Assembly (NCBI GenBank): GCA_021828545.1
Contig: JAJZEN010000161.1
Coordinates: 1 to 49,565 of the forward strand
Direction: 5' to 3'
Length of the DNA: 49,565 nucleotides
From: Actinomycetes bacterium
Lineage (GTDB): Bacteria; Actinomycetota; Acidimicrobiia; Acidimicrobiales; RAAP-2
Positions 1 to 9,240 of this stretch are shown here, piece after piece. A program made the position numbers and the translations under genes. Position 1 is the first letter of the stretch. Every line of letters starts with the position of its first letter. Under the pieces are notes generated by a model that saw only the letters and a program-made list of their open reading frames with translations, searched no databases and was not told the DNA's origin.

Positions 1-156
1 CGGAGACCGCGGACGACGACGGTGAAGAGCGCGGCGTCGCCCGGCGCGTCGTGAGGGCCTCCCTTGGTCAATCGCGTCGCAAGGTGCGTGGCCCCGAGCC
101 GCGCATTGACGACCTACGGCGCGCGTCCGCCCGCGGCGTGCTCTGCGGATCCCCAT
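1..156 (-). other. left edge, possible partial reading frame, unassigned
   Basis: No gene can be called with confidence in this edge segment. On the minus strand one frame is open to the window edge from a TTG at base 71 and reads LTKGGPHDAPGDAALFTVVVRGL, with codon third positions rich in C as in real genes here. It would start about 100 bases downstream of the membrane protein that ends at 169. On the plus strand a frame ending in TGA at 52-54 reads RRPRTTTVKSAASPGAS and could be the tail of a gene lying outside the window. Neither has a recognisable domain. Confidence 0.2.
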
Positions 157-168
157 CTTTCTCGGATC

Positions 169-2112
169 TCACGAGGACGGTCCCACCGGACGAAGGTAGC
201 CGGGGCACGTGGCGACCAACGTCGGAACCAGTCGAGGGTTTCGCGTCACGATTCGCAGACGATACTCCGAGACGATTTGGCACAACGCCGCCGTCGTCTC
301 GTTCTCCGACGCGGCCCAATTGACGAAACTGATCGGCCCCTGCGCGGCCTTCTCGGTCCCGTTGGGCCGGTAATCCCACGTCAGGGCCGACCAGTAGTTA
401 CCGAGCTTGTCCTCGAAAGGGGAGGAATAGTCCCAGATGACGAACGGTGTGCCGACGCGCGCCTGTTGGGTCACCAGTTGGATCTCGAGGGGCGAAGGGA
501 TGGTCGAACCCGACCACGCCCACGCCAGAGGAAACGTGAAGGGCGTCTCGTGACCGATCCCCCACAACAGACCACTCGAGCCGCCGACGGCCAGGGTCAC
601 GTTACTCACGACGCGCCACCCGAATTTGCGCACCACACGATGAGCGAGTCGCATCACGTCGACGAGCACGATGAACGGCGTCCACAGCAGCGTCGCGGTC
701 GCGAGCCAGATCATCTTCGTGGCGTAGTAGGACCAGTCGACGCCGCCCGCGTGCACCGAGTGGATTCGCGAGACCGCCAGCGCCAGCACGCCGAATTCGC
801 CCAGCAATAAGAGTCGCGCGACGCGTTGCTTTGTGTTCGTGCCCAGGACGAAGACGGCGATGAGCACGATACCGATCCAGTAGAACAATCGAGGATTGGG
901 TCCGACAATGCCACCGCCGATGCGCACCTGCGCCGCCAAGACCTTCCCCTCGACCACGAGGACGCCGATCACCGCGGCGAGGCACAGTCCTGACGACCCC
1001 ATGACGACGACCCCGACGCGCCTTTCCCTCGCACTCAAGGGTTGACGACGCGAGAACAATGCGATGCTCCCCGCGATATACCCACCCAGTAACGCGACGG
1101 CCGGTACGACGAACAGGAACGTCCACGACCCCACGACCAGCGCGAGCGACAGCGTCACGAGAACCAGGGTGACGTGGTGGTAGTTCTGCACGATCCGCAG
1201 TCCCAGCGCGACCGACGCTACGGTGAACACCAAGCATCCAATCGCCGAGAAGAAGCCGCCCGAGGCCGCCAGGCTCAACACGAACGCACCGACCGCGATG
1301 GAACCACAGGCCCCCAGGGGCACCCATAAATACAGCGGCAAACGGTGCGCCCATCGCTCGCCACGGGGGAAGAGCTCGCTCAAGGCCGCAATGAAGCACA
1401 GCGCGATCCCCACGCACGACACGATGACCATGGCGGTCATCGCCTGGACGTCGCGAACCAGGAGCGCACCCGTCGAAATGCCCGAGCGCCCACCGGCGCC
1501 GTCCACCACGGCCGCGAGGGCGTTGAACAGCGCGGGGTAGCTCTTCATCTCTCTAAAAGTGATGCCCCCCGCATTCAAGATGGACCGGTTGGCGACGACG
1601 TGGTTGCGCCCGTCCCCACCCATGAACCACGTCAGACCGAAGTCGTGACCGTGCAGTTTTATCGCCTCGAACATGCCCTCGATGAGCAGGACACACACCG
1701 CCGCCAAGTAGCCCTCCGCGCTCACCTTCGAAACTCGACGTTCGTGTCGAGGTCGCGCGATCGACGCGAACTTCCAGTACGCGACGAGCGCCACGACGAG
1801 CGGGATGAGCAGCATCACGACGTAGACCCACTGCGGGTCGAGGCGCGGGTGAATCACCGCCATCAGTGCGCTTTCGGCCAGGAGGAGGGTCGCTTCTGCG
1901 ACGATACCCGCGGCCCACGACACCGGACCCGATAACGCGTCGCACCAGCGATTCGTCAGGGCGACGAACGCCCATACCCCCACCAGCATCAGGTACGTGG
2001 GAACGCCGAGCGTCGCAATCGTCATGGCCGATACCGCGAGCGCGACGATCAGTGCACACCCGCGCGCGCGCGTCACTCCGGGCCACGCCGCCGCGTTCAT
2101 CGACGCATTCAT
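169..2112 (-). CDS. large polytopic membrane protein of a surface-glycan cluster
   Basis: Unrecognised integral membrane protein of about 647 residues. Many hydrophobic segments are spread from the N-terminus to about residue 540, for example IVALAVSAMTIATLGVPTYL and LVLVTLSLALVVGSWTFLFV, and a soluble tail of roughly 110 residues follows (it begins near SGSTIPSPLEIQLV). This layout, many helices plus a C-terminal extracytoplasmic domain, resembles GT-C glycosyltransferases or polymerase/ligase-type proteins, but no family motif is visible. Start chosen at ATG 2112, which has GAGG nine bases upstream; the ORF can extend to a GTG at 2145 and another ATG lies at 2100. Its neighbours on the same strand (DUF2304 and GT2) suggest a job in polysaccharide assembly; that is inference from context. 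Confidence 0.7.
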   Translation of the reverse strand: MNASMNAAAWPGVTRARGCALIVALAVSAMTIATLGVPTYLMLVGVWAFVALTNRWCDALSGPVSWAAGIVAEATLLLAESALMAVIHPRLDPQWVYVVMLLIPLVVALVAYWKFASIARPRHERRVSKVSAEGYLAAVCVLLIEGMFEAIKLHGHDFGLTWFMGGDGRNHVVANRSILNAGGITFREMKSYPALFNALAAVVDGAGGRSGISTGALLVRDVQAMTAMVIVSCVGIALCFIAALSELFPRGERWAHRLPLYLWVPLGACGSIAVGAFVLSLAASGGFFSAIGCLVFTVASVALGLRIVQNYHHVTLVLVTLSLALVVGSWTFLFVVPAVALLGGYIAGSIALFSRRQPLSARERRVGVVVMGSSGLCLAAVIGVLVVEGKVLAAQVRIGGGIVGPNPRLFYWIGIVLIAVFVLGTNTKQRVARLLLLGEFGVLALAVSRIHSVHAGGVDWSYYATKMIWLATATLLWTPFIVLVDVMRLAHRVVRKFGWRVVSNVTLAVGGSSGLLWGIGHETPFTFPLAWAWSGSTIPSPLEIQLVTQQARVGTPFVIWDYSSPFEDKLGNYWSALTWDYRPNGTEKAAQGPISFVNWAASENETTAALCQIVSEYRLRIVTRNPRLVPTLVATCPGYLRPVGPSS

Positions 2113-2277
2113 CGACGCGTGCCTCGCCGGACGACGCGAGGGCACCGGTCGCGCCGCGTCGCCGAGGCCGCCACCTCACGGAGCACCCCTCGCCCGACGT
2201 CGTGACGATACCGACACCGCGAAACGAACCCCACTACCTCAACTCTCCCACCCACCGACGACGTCTTCGAGCACCCA

Positions 2278-2628
2278 CTACTCGGTTCGTTCCGACTCGG
2301 CTTGAGCACGCATGAGCGCTAACTCTTGGACGAGGATTTTTTGTCGCGCGGAGAGGCGGCTCAGTGAGACCGACAAGCGAAAAGTGAACAAGATGACGAA
2401 CGCCATGCCAAAGACGAGGATCATGGCCGGCGGATACGCGATCCCGAAAAATCGCGAGAGTGAGTTGAAGGTCCCCAGGGGCAGGAGGGCGCTGAGGATC
2501 ACCGTACCGATGCTGACGCTCAGCCAGAGTATCGCCATGAGTTCGGTCAACTGACGCTTGCGAATGGCACGGATGGTGACCGTCAGGAATATGAGGCTGA
2601 TCGCCGCCGCGAGTAGGTCCGCTTTCAT
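2278..2628 (-). CDS. DUF2304 family small membrane protein
   Basis: Membrane protein of 116 residues with three hydrophobic segments (about residues 5-20, 30-50 and 65-88) and a charged, probably coiled C-terminal tail beginning RLSVSLSRLSARQKILVQEL. This is the typical size and shape of DUF2304 proteins, whose function is unknown but which are very often encoded beside a family 2 glycosyltransferase. Here the ATG overlaps the TGA of the upstream glycosyltransferase by four bases, so the two are probably translationally coupled and act together, for example in presenting a lipid-linked sugar. The pairing is seen; the joint function is inference. Confidence 0.75.
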   Translation of the reverse strand: MKADLLAAAISLIFLTVTIRAIRKRQLTELMAILWLSVSIGTVILSALLPLGTFNSLSRFFGIAYPPAMILVFGMAFVILFTFRLSVSLSRLSARQKILVQELALMRAQAESERTE

Positions 2629-3353
2629 GAATTCTCTCCCCCGACGACGCCCAATAACAACGCGATAGTGATGCGCACCATGAAGTACAAGGTCTTGAGC
2701 CCTCGGATGCTCGAATGTCCGTGTTCTCGCGCCTTCATCACCACCGGTACCTCTCGTACCTCGAGTCCGTGGTGACGCGCCAGAAGGATCGACTCGACCT
2801 CGGGGTAGTCCGTCGGGTAATGCTCCGCGAACAGTGAGATCGCCCGTCGATTGAGGGCGCGAAATCCCGACGTCGTATCGGTGAAGCGCGTGCCCGCACG
2901 AAAAGAGACGAGCGACTCCAAAAACTTCATCCCGTAGCGTCGATTCCTCGGCGCAACGTAGTTACCCCGACCCAGCCACCGAGAACCGATCACGATGTCC
3001 GCCTCGCCGGCTAAGAGTTGCTCCAGGAGGTGATGTGCTTCGCTCGGTTCGTGCTGACCATCACCGTCGATTTGGATGGCGTAGGAGAATCCCTGGGCCA
3101 TCGCGTACTTGTAGCCCGTCTGCACCGCGCCCCCAATTCCTAGGTTCAACGCCAGCGAGAGCACGAGCGCTCCGGCCGCTCTCGCGCGCGCCTCAGTATC
3201 GTCGCTCGACCCGTCGTTGACCACCACCACCGCCGCACCGGGCATGTGTTCGTGAATCCCAACGATGACCTTCTCGATCGACGGTCCCTCGTTGTACGCC
3301 GGTACCACCACGCACGAACGAGAGTACGCGTCGCGAACGTCGGGGGCCAACAT
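2625..3353 (-). CDS. family 2 glycosyltransferase, DPM1-like
   Basis: GT-A fold glycosyltransferase of 242 residues. The N-terminal VVVPAYNEGPSIEKVI and VVVNDGSSDDT are the nucleotide-sugar binding motifs, and IQIDGDGQHEP is the DxD-type metal/sugar-nucleotide site of polyprenyl-phosphate mannose synthase-like enzymes. FRALNRRAISLF and the following stretch fit the family's acceptor region. The C-terminus ends with one hydrophobic segment (MVRITIALLLGVVGG). It probably transfers a sugar from a nucleotide donor to a polyprenyl phosphate at the inner membrane face. It is the first gene of a pair with the DUF2304 protein and shares a divergent promoter region (3354-3551) with another GT2 gene. 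Confidence 0.85.
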   Translation of the reverse strand: MLAPDVRDAYSRSCVVVPAYNEGPSIEKVIVGIHEHMPGAAVVVVNDGSSDDTEARARAAGALVLSLALNLGIGGAVQTGYKYAMAQGFSYAIQIDGDGQHEPSEAHHLLEQLLAGEADIVIGSRWLGRGNYVAPRNRRYGMKFLESLVSFRAGTRFTDTTSGFRALNRRAISLFAEHYPTDYPEVESILLARHHGLEVREVPVVMKAREHGHSSIRGLKTLYFMVRITIALLLGVVGGENS

Positions 3354-3551
3354 CCGTCAATATTCTCACATACCGCCGAGCAAACATTTCGTAGTGACGT
3401 TACGAAAGGGTGTCGCTGCCCCGGGGGAGCCCCTAAAACTAACGTGAGGCGGACGCATAGAGTGGTGCCAACCCGTACTTCTACCCGGGGCGCTTTAGGT
3501 AGATCGATCTCGAGTGCGCACCGCTCCCTGGCGTGTCGCCCAAAGGAAACT

Positions 3552-4562
3552 ATGCGACAGATCTCCGTGCTCATCCTCGCTTACGGGGACGAACCCCTCC
3601 TCGCCCAGTGCGTCGACGCCGCTCTGGCGTCTCGCGATGTGGACGTCGAAGTCGTCGTGGTCGACAATGGTTCGACGTCCCTCGCCGACGTGGTGACCGA
3701 GCGCCGAGTGCGCATCATCACCCCCGGTGGCAACACCGGATTCGCGGGCGGCTGCAACCTGGCGGCCTCACGAGCGAGCCACGACACCCTGGTCTTCGTC
3801 AACAGCGATCTCGTCGTGCGCCCCGATGCGGTGGCCCGACTGAGTGAGCGCCTCGACGACACCAGTGTCGGACTCGCCACCGGAGCGGTTCTCCTGCCCG
3901 GGGAACCACTGGTGGTCAACTCCGTGGGGAACCCGATCCACTATCTCATGTTCTCGTGGGCGGGCGCGTTCGGTGAGCCCTTCAACGACCACGACCGCGC
4001 GACATCCGTCGCGGGAGTCTCGGGAGCGTTTTTCGCGTGCCGGCGCGAACACTGGGACCACGTGCACGGGTTCGACCCCACGTTCTTCGCCTACGCCGAG
4101 GACGCCGACCTCTCTCTGCGGACCTGGCAATCGGGCCAGTCGGTCGTGATGGTGCCCGACGCCATTGGAATCCATCATTACGCCTTCACCAAGGACAACA
4201 CCAAGTGGTTCCTCCTGGAGCGAAATCGCGGCATCGCGCTCCTCACCCTCTACGACCGTCGCTCGAGGTGGCTGTTGGCGCCCGTCATCCTCCCCGTCGA
4301 AATCGGCGTCTTCGTAGCGGCCCTGCGTGGCGGCTGGGCGCGCGAGAAGGTCGACTCGTGGCGGTGGTTGTGGTCGCACCGCGCGTACCTGCGCCAACGA
4401 CGAGAGCTCATCGCGTCGGCCAAAAAGGCGTGCGACACGCGGTGGACCGATGTCTTGTCGGACGAGATGCACATTCCCGACGAATTCGGCCTGCGCGTAC
4501 CGACCATCGTGAATTTCGTGCTGGGACGCTACTGGCGACTCGTCGCCCCCCACATCGCCTAG
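3552..4562 (+). CDS. family 2 glycosyltransferase, rhamnosyltransferase-like
   Basis: GT2 enzyme of 336 residues. The start ATG at 3552 follows AAAGGAAAC and directly precedes the family's first strand, ISVLILAYGDEPLLAQCVDAAL; the ORF track's longer version (from 3246) lacks homology-like sequence upstream. VVVDNGS, the stretch GGNTGFAGGCNLAA, LVFVNSDLVV (DxD-like) and FFAYAEDADLSLR (the ExDLSLR acid/base motif) are typical of rhamnosyl/GlcNAc transferases such as WbbL-type proteins. The C-terminal third carries an amphipathic segment around LAPVILPVEIGVFVAAL, which probably docks on the membrane. It stands alone on the plus strand and is convergent with the flippase gene. Confidence 0.85.
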   Translation: MRQISVLILAYGDEPLLAQCVDAALASRDVDVEVVVVDNGSTSLADVVTERRVRIITPGGNTGFAGGCNLAASRASHDTLVFVNSDLVVRPDAVARLSERLDDTSVGLATGAVLLPGEPLVVNSVGNPIHYLMFSWAGAFGEPFNDHDRATSVAGVSGAFFACRREHWDHVHGFDPTFFAYAEDADLSLRTWQSGQSVVMVPDAIGIHHYAFTKDNTKWFLLERNRGIALLTLYDRRSRWLLAPVILPVEIGVFVAALRGGWAREKVDSWRWLWSHRAYLRQRRELIASAKKACDTRWTDVLSDEMHIPDEFGLRVPTIVNFVLGRYWRLVAPHIA

Positions 4563-4588
4563 CGGTCCGCCAACGACACGCGCCGACT

Positions 4589-5872
4589 CTACTTTCGTGG
4601 GTCGCGCAGCGCCGGGGCCGCGATGAGAACCATCGTCACGACGCTCACGGCGAACATGACGAGGGAGATCGCGTGCAGCGAACGATGATCAAGGGAGATC
4701 AGCGCGACGGAGAGAACGACCCCGACCCACGGACTCAGGGCCAGTAGCGAGCGCCGCGCCAAGTGCAGGTATACGAACAAGATCAAGACCCCCAGAGCCA
4801 CCGACGCGAACGCGAGAACGCCCAGAATGGAGGCGGCCCTCGCGTACTTGGCGCCAAAGAGAACGCTGACGGTCAGGTGAGGGAAGGCGGTCATGACGAG
4901 CGCGGCGAGCAATCCCATGACGATCGAAAAGATCAGTGACTGGCGAAAGATACGTCGGCTCGTCTCGTTCGCCCCTTGACCATCCGCCAGGTGGGGAAAG
5001 ACCACCGTGACGAGGGCGGCCGGCACGAAGAAGGCGATATGCGCGCCCACCGCCACGGCCGCGTAATCACCCGCGAGAGTGTTCACGAGGAAGTGGTTGG
5101 CCAAGAACGTATCGATGTTGATCAGCGACGTGTATCCCGCCAACGCCGCGATGGACAGCACGGTGTCGCGCAATCTCGGGCGCACCACCGCGGCGTTCCG
5201 GTGGGGCGCGAACAATTCGTGTCGAGCCGAAAACAACAGCGACAACATGGTGAAGGCCTGGGCCACGATGGTGGCGGTGACGGCGCCCGAGACGCCCAGG
5301 CCCGCCTCCACGAGGACGGCGCCGAGGATCAATCGGACCACACCCATTCCGACGAACGACGCGAAGGCCACGGGTCGAAAACGGTACTCCCCGACGAGGG
5401 CCCCCTGGACCACGGCCGAGACCGTCGCGAGGGGGACCCACAGGGCCACGAGGAGCATCGGCACGGGTGAGGAAATACGCAAGAAACCGTCCACGAGCGG
5501 CGTCACGCCTCCCACGAGCAACATCGCGACGACGCCGCCGAGGGCCGCTCGACGAGTCACCCGGGTCATCGAGTAGGACTCTCCGCGGGACTCCTCGTCG
5601 ACCACCGCCTGCGTCACGGCGATTTGCACGGCCCCGATGGGGACGGTCAAGAGGCTGATGATCCCCAGCAGCGCCCCCATGGTTCCGTAGTGGGCGTTTC
5701 CCAAGAGTCGACTCACGATTAGGTGAAAGACGAAGCTCGAAATACTGATGCCCGCGAAGGCCACCAGGAAAGATATCTCGCCCCGCGCGAGGATCCCCGA
5801 CGTCAATTGCGCCCGGAGGGTCGCCGCGAGGCCTTTGGCGCTGGGTTGGAGTGGGGAGTCGTTCATCGCCAC
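4589..5872 (-). CDS. oligosaccharide flippase (MOP/Wzx-like)
   Basis: Integral membrane protein of 427 residues with about 12-14 predicted helices, the usual layout for the polysaccharide transporter branch of the MOP superfamily. The N-terminal block EISFLVAFAGISISSFVFHLIVSRLLGNAHYGTMGALLG contains the family's characteristic F-x3-ISR-x-LG-x3-YG pattern. It would flip lipid-linked sugar units across the cytoplasmic membrane, working with the surrounding glycosyltransferases and the lipid-carrier phosphatase UppP encoded further on. The start at 5872 is the first ATG; a second ATG two codons later is equally possible. A MurJ identity is unlikely, because the gene lies in a glycan cluster and is shorter than MurJ. 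Confidence 0.8.
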   Translation of the reverse strand: MAMNDSPLQPSAKGLAATLRAQLTSGILARGEISFLVAFAGISISSFVFHLIVSRLLGNAHYGTMGALLGIISLLTVPIGAVQIAVTQAVVDEESRGESYSMTRVTRRAALGGVVAMLLVGGVTPLVDGFLRISSPVPMLLVALWVPLATVSAVVQGALVGEYRFRPVAFASFVGMGVVRLILGAVLVEAGLGVSGAVTATIVAQAFTMLSLLFSARHELFAPHRNAAVVRPRLRDTVLSIAALAGYTSLINIDTFLANHFLVNTLAGDYAAVAVGAHIAFFVPAALVTVVFPHLADGQGANETSRRIFRQSLIFSIVMGLLAALVMTAFPHLTVSVLFGAKYARAASILGVLAFASVALGVLILFVYLHLARRSLLALSPWVGVVLSVALISLDHRSLHAISLVMFAVSVVTMVLIAAPALRDPRK

Positions 5873-6073
5873 GAGGTCGCCGGGAGGATCTCCGACGTCA
5901 TCGGGCGTGGAGTCCTCGACGACATTCGACCAGGACGCGCGCGCTGACCAGAGAGATCACTCACTCCACCGACTGCGTTCCTCTGATTCACTAGTTCCCC
6001 TCGAGATCAACGCACCGCGACACCCAAACGGCGCGCGGTGTACGACTCCGACACTGTGGCGCACGACCCATCC
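5873..6073. other. intergenic, no gene seen
   Basis: Two hundred bases between the methyltransferase stop and the flippase start, both on the minus strand. The only structure I see is a short inverted repeat (CACCGCG ... CGCGGTG near 6010-6040), which could be a weak terminator for the methyltransferase transcript. It has no T-tract. No reading frame here looks like a gene. Confidence 0.4.
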
Positions 6074-6886
6074 TTACGATGGCGAGGCCGACGGCTTTCT
6101 CCCGATGACGAACACCAAACCCCACATGGTGATCTTCATACCCGAGACCAGCGGACGCCCGAAGAGGCGGGCCGTCACAGTGTCACCCAAATGCGTGGGG
6201 ATGAGGGCCGAGAGTGTGTGCGCCGCGACTGCCGCACCCAAGCCGGTTCGACCGAGGTGCATCTTACCGGCGAAGGTGATATCGAGCCCGATATCGTCGA
6301 ACATCTGCGAAATTCGCTTTGGCGTCGGGGGATAACCGTGGGACCAGTCGGTGTCCCAAAAGTAGTTCTTGTAATCGACGACGTCGGGCGCCACGATGAG
6401 CACGAAGCCCCCCGGTCGCACCACACGAAACATCTCGTCGCACCAGTCTCGCGCCTCGTAGGGGTTGGTCGCATGTTCGATGACGTGCGCCGACATGACC
6501 AGATCGAAGGAATCGTCCCTCAGGCTCGTGAGGTGCGGCAGCAACTCCTCGTGAATGGTCGCCCCGAGAAGTTCGCGGGAGTAGTGGGCCAACTTCTGAT
6601 TGGGCTCGACACCGGTGTAGGAGCGAAAACCCAGTTCGCGCGACGCCAGACCCACGTACCCCCGCCCGCAGCCAATTTCCAACAGATCGATATCCCGTGC
6701 GCTACCACGGGTCTGGCGAAGGAAATTTTTGAGGATCGCGGAGTTCGACCACTGGCTCGACGCCTTACCCCATCGACTGAGGGGGCGATCCATGAACTCG
6801 TCGTAGACTGGCATAGCGTCGAAAGAATAGTAGCTGACCTCCCCATCTTCGATTGACGAGGTCAGCGACGCCGTCAGCTGGGTCAT
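6074..6886 (-). CDS. class I SAM-dependent methyltransferase
   Basis: Methyltransferase of 270 residues. Motif I is DLLEIGCGRGYVGLASRELG, followed by an acidic residue at the end of strand 2 (YTGVEPNQK), motif II-like DDSFDLVMSAHVIEHATNP and the post-motif VVRPGGFVLIVAPDV, a complete Rossmann-type SAM pocket of the Methyltransf_11/23 group. The C-terminus has a hydrophobic stretch (GLGAAVAAHTLSALIP). Its ATG overlaps the TGA of the upstream GT2 gene by four bases, so the pair is cotranslated. By context it probably methylates a sugar or lipid-linked glycan; the substrate cannot be read from sequence. Confidence 0.8.
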   Translation of the reverse strand: MTQLTASLTSSIEDGEVSYYSFDAMPVYDEFMDRPLSRWGKASSQWSNSAILKNFLRQTRGSARDIDLLEIGCGRGYVGLASRELGFRSYTGVEPNQKLAHYSRELLGATIHEELLPHLTSLRDDSFDLVMSAHVIEHATNPYEARDWCDEMFRVVRPGGFVLIVAPDVVDYKNYFWDTDWSHGYPPTPKRISQMFDDIGLDITFAGKMHLGRTGLGAAVAAHTLSALIPTHLGDTVTARLFGRPLVSGMKITMWGLVFVIGRKPSASPS

Positions 6887-7800
6887 CGCCTCCCTCGGGC
6901 GAGGAAGGCGTACTCTCGTCGGCCCAGCCGGGCGAGCACTCCGTCGAGCACTCCGCGCACCACCACCGCGCCACCGAGCGCCACCGAGCGCGCACCGTTC
7001 ATCGAGACGAATGAACCGCAGTGGACGACCAACTGAGCGAAGTAGAACCGTAGGGGCAAACGGCGGCGAACGACGAGGTACGTCGAATTACGGATGATGT
7101 AGTACGTCCGCTGCGCATTCTCGTACGGGTGACGTCTGGTGGTGTCGTTGAATCGCTCCCCGAGGATGTGATCCATCGAGATGCGCCGATCTAACAGCAC
7201 GCGCCGTCCGCGCCGGCGAACGGCGTAGCAGAAATCGTAATCGACCTGATCGATGAACAAGGAGTCGTTGAAGTGGGTGCTTCGCGCGACGTCGGCGCGA
7301 ATCAAGTTGCCACTCGTGATCACCCCACGGCGCTCGGTGAAGCTACCGAGCTCGCCCAACTCCAACAAGCGGTTGGCGTAGCGAGTGATCCAAATGCTCG
7401 ACGGTTGAGGATGGGCGCGCATCGCGAGGATCCCCACCTCGTCGCGGACCGCGACGTCAAGGTCGTCGAACCTGGTCAGAATCGATTCAATCCCGTCGGG
7501 ATCGACGACCGTGTCCTGGTCCATCGTGAGGACCCACGCGGGCTCGTTGAGCAGCACCCGACGAACCCCCTCGTTCAACGCCGCGGCAATCCCGCGATTC
7601 TCCCCGAGTCCGAGGAACTCAACCGCGTCGAACCCCTTCGTTAGGGTCCGCACTTCGTGCGCACTGGTGGAGCCGTTGTCGACGACGACGATACGCGACA
7701 CTTGCGGGGACAACGACGCGACGACCTGGTTTAATCGAGGCAGGTCGGGATTAAAGGTAACCACGACGGCACCAACACCTTGGTGCGTGCTGGGGGACAT
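6883..7800 (-). CDS. family 2 glycosyltransferase, rhamnosyltransferase type
   Basis: GT2 enzyme of 305 residues close to the RfbF-type rhamnosyltransferases. It starts with GAVVVTFNPDLPRLNQVVASL, then IVVVDNGS, then NRGIAAALNEGV, and the acidic sugar-nucleotide/metal motif is VLTMDQDTVVDPDG. NDSLFIDQVDYDFCYAVRRRG is the family's D-x-D/ED-like acceptor motif and RTYYIIRNSTYLVVRR is the typical C-terminal stretch. It is coupled to the methyltransferase downstream (4-base overlap) and follows citrate synthase after about 100 bases. It probably adds rhamnose or a related deoxysugar to a surface polysaccharide. Confidence 0.85.
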   Translation of the reverse strand: MSPSTHQGVGAVVVTFNPDLPRLNQVVASLSPQVSRIVVVDNGSTSAHEVRTLTKGFDAVEFLGLGENRGIAAALNEGVRRVLLNEPAWVLTMDQDTVVDPDGIESILTRFDDLDVAVRDEVGILAMRAHPQPSSIWITRYANRLLELGELGSFTERRGVITSGNLIRADVARSTHFNDSLFIDQVDYDFCYAVRRRGRRVLLDRRISMDHILGERFNDTTRRHPYENAQRTYYIIRNSTYLVVRRRLPLRFYFAQLVVHCGSFVSMNGARSVALGGAVVVRGVLDGVLARLGRREYAFLARGRR

Positions 7801-7906
7801 GCCCTCACACTATTGCAGGGCCCGTCGAGCTCCGGGTAGCTCCGCGGGCGGGCGACGTCAACGAGAGAGACCACGTCGACCCCGTCACGTCCAGGCGGGG
7901 ACCGAA

Positions 7907-9175
7907 CTAGCGATCGGCCATCGGCACGAAATCGCGAACGTCGGGTCCGATATAGAGCTGACGGGGCCGCGAGATCTTCATGTCCTGCTCCAGAAGCTCC
8001 TTGAAGTGCGCCAACCACCCGGCCGTACGCGGAATGGCGAAAAGAACGGTGAACATCTCGACCGGGAAGCCCATCGCCTGGTAGATCAGTCCCGAATAGA
8101 AGTCCACGTTGGGGTAGAGTCGACGGGAAATGAAGTAGTCGTCGGCGAGGGCGATTTCTTCGAGTTTGAGCGCGATGTCGAGGAGGGGATTTCGACCCGT
8201 CACCTCGAACACCTCGTCGGCAGTCTTTTTGATAATCGTCGCGCGGGGATCGAAATTCTTGTAGACCCGGTGACCGAAACCCTCCAACTTGGTCTTGCCC
8301 GCCTTCACCGTCTCGATGTACGCGGGAATATTATCAATGTGCCCAATCTTCTTGAGCATCTTGAGGACCGCTTCGTTGGCGCCACCGTGTCGCGGACCGT
8401 AGAGTGCCGCCGCGGCGGCGGCCGTCGCGACGTAGGGGTCGCCGTGGGAGGAACCCACGGTGCGCATCGCCGTCGTACCGCAGTTTTGTTCGTGATCGGC
8501 GTGCAGGATGAAGAGCACGTCGAGCGCCTTCGCGAGTACCGGATTGGCGACGTAGGCCGGTTCGTTGACTTTCCACATCATGGACAAGAAATTCTCGGTG
8601 TAGTTCAAATTGTTGTCGGGGTACACGAAGGGCATCCCGACCGAGAAACGGTGCGCGGCGGCGGCCAAAGTGGGCATCTTGGCGATCAGTCGCACGACCT
8701 GCTTGTGGAGTATCTCAAAATCTCCCAACGTCTTCGATTCCTTGTAATAGGTCGACAACGCCGCGATCGAGGAAATGAGCATTCCCATGGGGTGCGCGTC
8801 GTAGTGAAAGCCCTCGAGGAATCGCTTGCGCATATTCTCATGGATATAGGTGTGGTAGGTGATGTCCGTTGACCAGACCTGGAGTTGCTCAGCGGTGGGC
8901 AGTTCGCCGTTCACGAGAAGATAAGCGACCTCGACGAAACTCGACTTCTCCGCCAATTGCTCGATCGGGTAACCGCGATACCGCAGGATCCCGGCGTCGC
9001 CGTCGAGGTAGGTGATGGAGGATTCGGCCGCCGCCGTCGCCATGAAACCCGGGTCATAGAACCACACCCCGGGTACGACCTTTGAGAATTCAGACGCGGC
9101 GACCCCCCCATTGACGATCGGGATCTCGCACGTCTCACCGGTCTGGTTATTGGTCACGGTAATCGACTCGGACAC
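7907..9175 (-). CDS. gltA: citrate synthase (type II)
   Basis: Condenses acetyl-CoA and oxaloacetate to citrate, the entry step of the TCA cycle, in the cytoplasm. Catalytic residues are visible: His in FILHADHEQNCGTTAMRTVG, His in LYGPRHGGANEAVL and Asp in GFGHRVYKNFDPRA. The N-terminal beta-rich part (FYDPGFMATAAAESSITYLDGDAGILRYRGYPIEQLAE) is that of the long, GltA-type enzymes. I chose the GTG at 9175 (422 residues) because AGAGGA lies a few bases upstream and the product then begins SESITVTNNQTG; the track's start at 9244 would add 23 atypical residues. It may be cotranscribed with the unknown gene upstream, 65 bases away. Confidence 0.95.
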   Translation of the reverse strand: MSESITVTNNQTGETCEIPIVNGGVAASEFSKVVPGVWFYDPGFMATAAAESSITYLDGDAGILRYRGYPIEQLAEKSSFVEVAYLLVNGELPTAEQLQVWSTDITYHTYIHENMRKRFLEGFHYDAHPMGMLISSIAALSTYYKESKTLGDFEILHKQVVRLIAKMPTLAAAAHRFSVGMPFVYPDNNLNYTENFLSMMWKVNEPAYVANPVLAKALDVLFILHADHEQNCGTTAMRTVGSSHGDPYVATAAAAAALYGPRHGGANEAVLKMLKKIGHIDNIPAYIETVKAGKTKLEGFGHRVYKNFDPRATIIKKTADEVFEVTGRNPLLDIALKLEEIALADDYFISRRLYPNVDFYSGLIYQAMGFPVEMFTVLFAIPRTAGWLAHFKELLEQDMKISRPRQLYIGPDVRDFVPMADR

Positions 9176-9240
9176 AATTCCTCTTTTCACTGTCGGGGGG
9201 GTTACCCCATGGTATGCCAACTCACCAGTAACCCCAATCG

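Noticed and set aside
64-810. Long plus-strand ORF over the membrane protein gene
   Set aside because: Arg-rich shadow of the minus-strand gene; no domain and no good start site.
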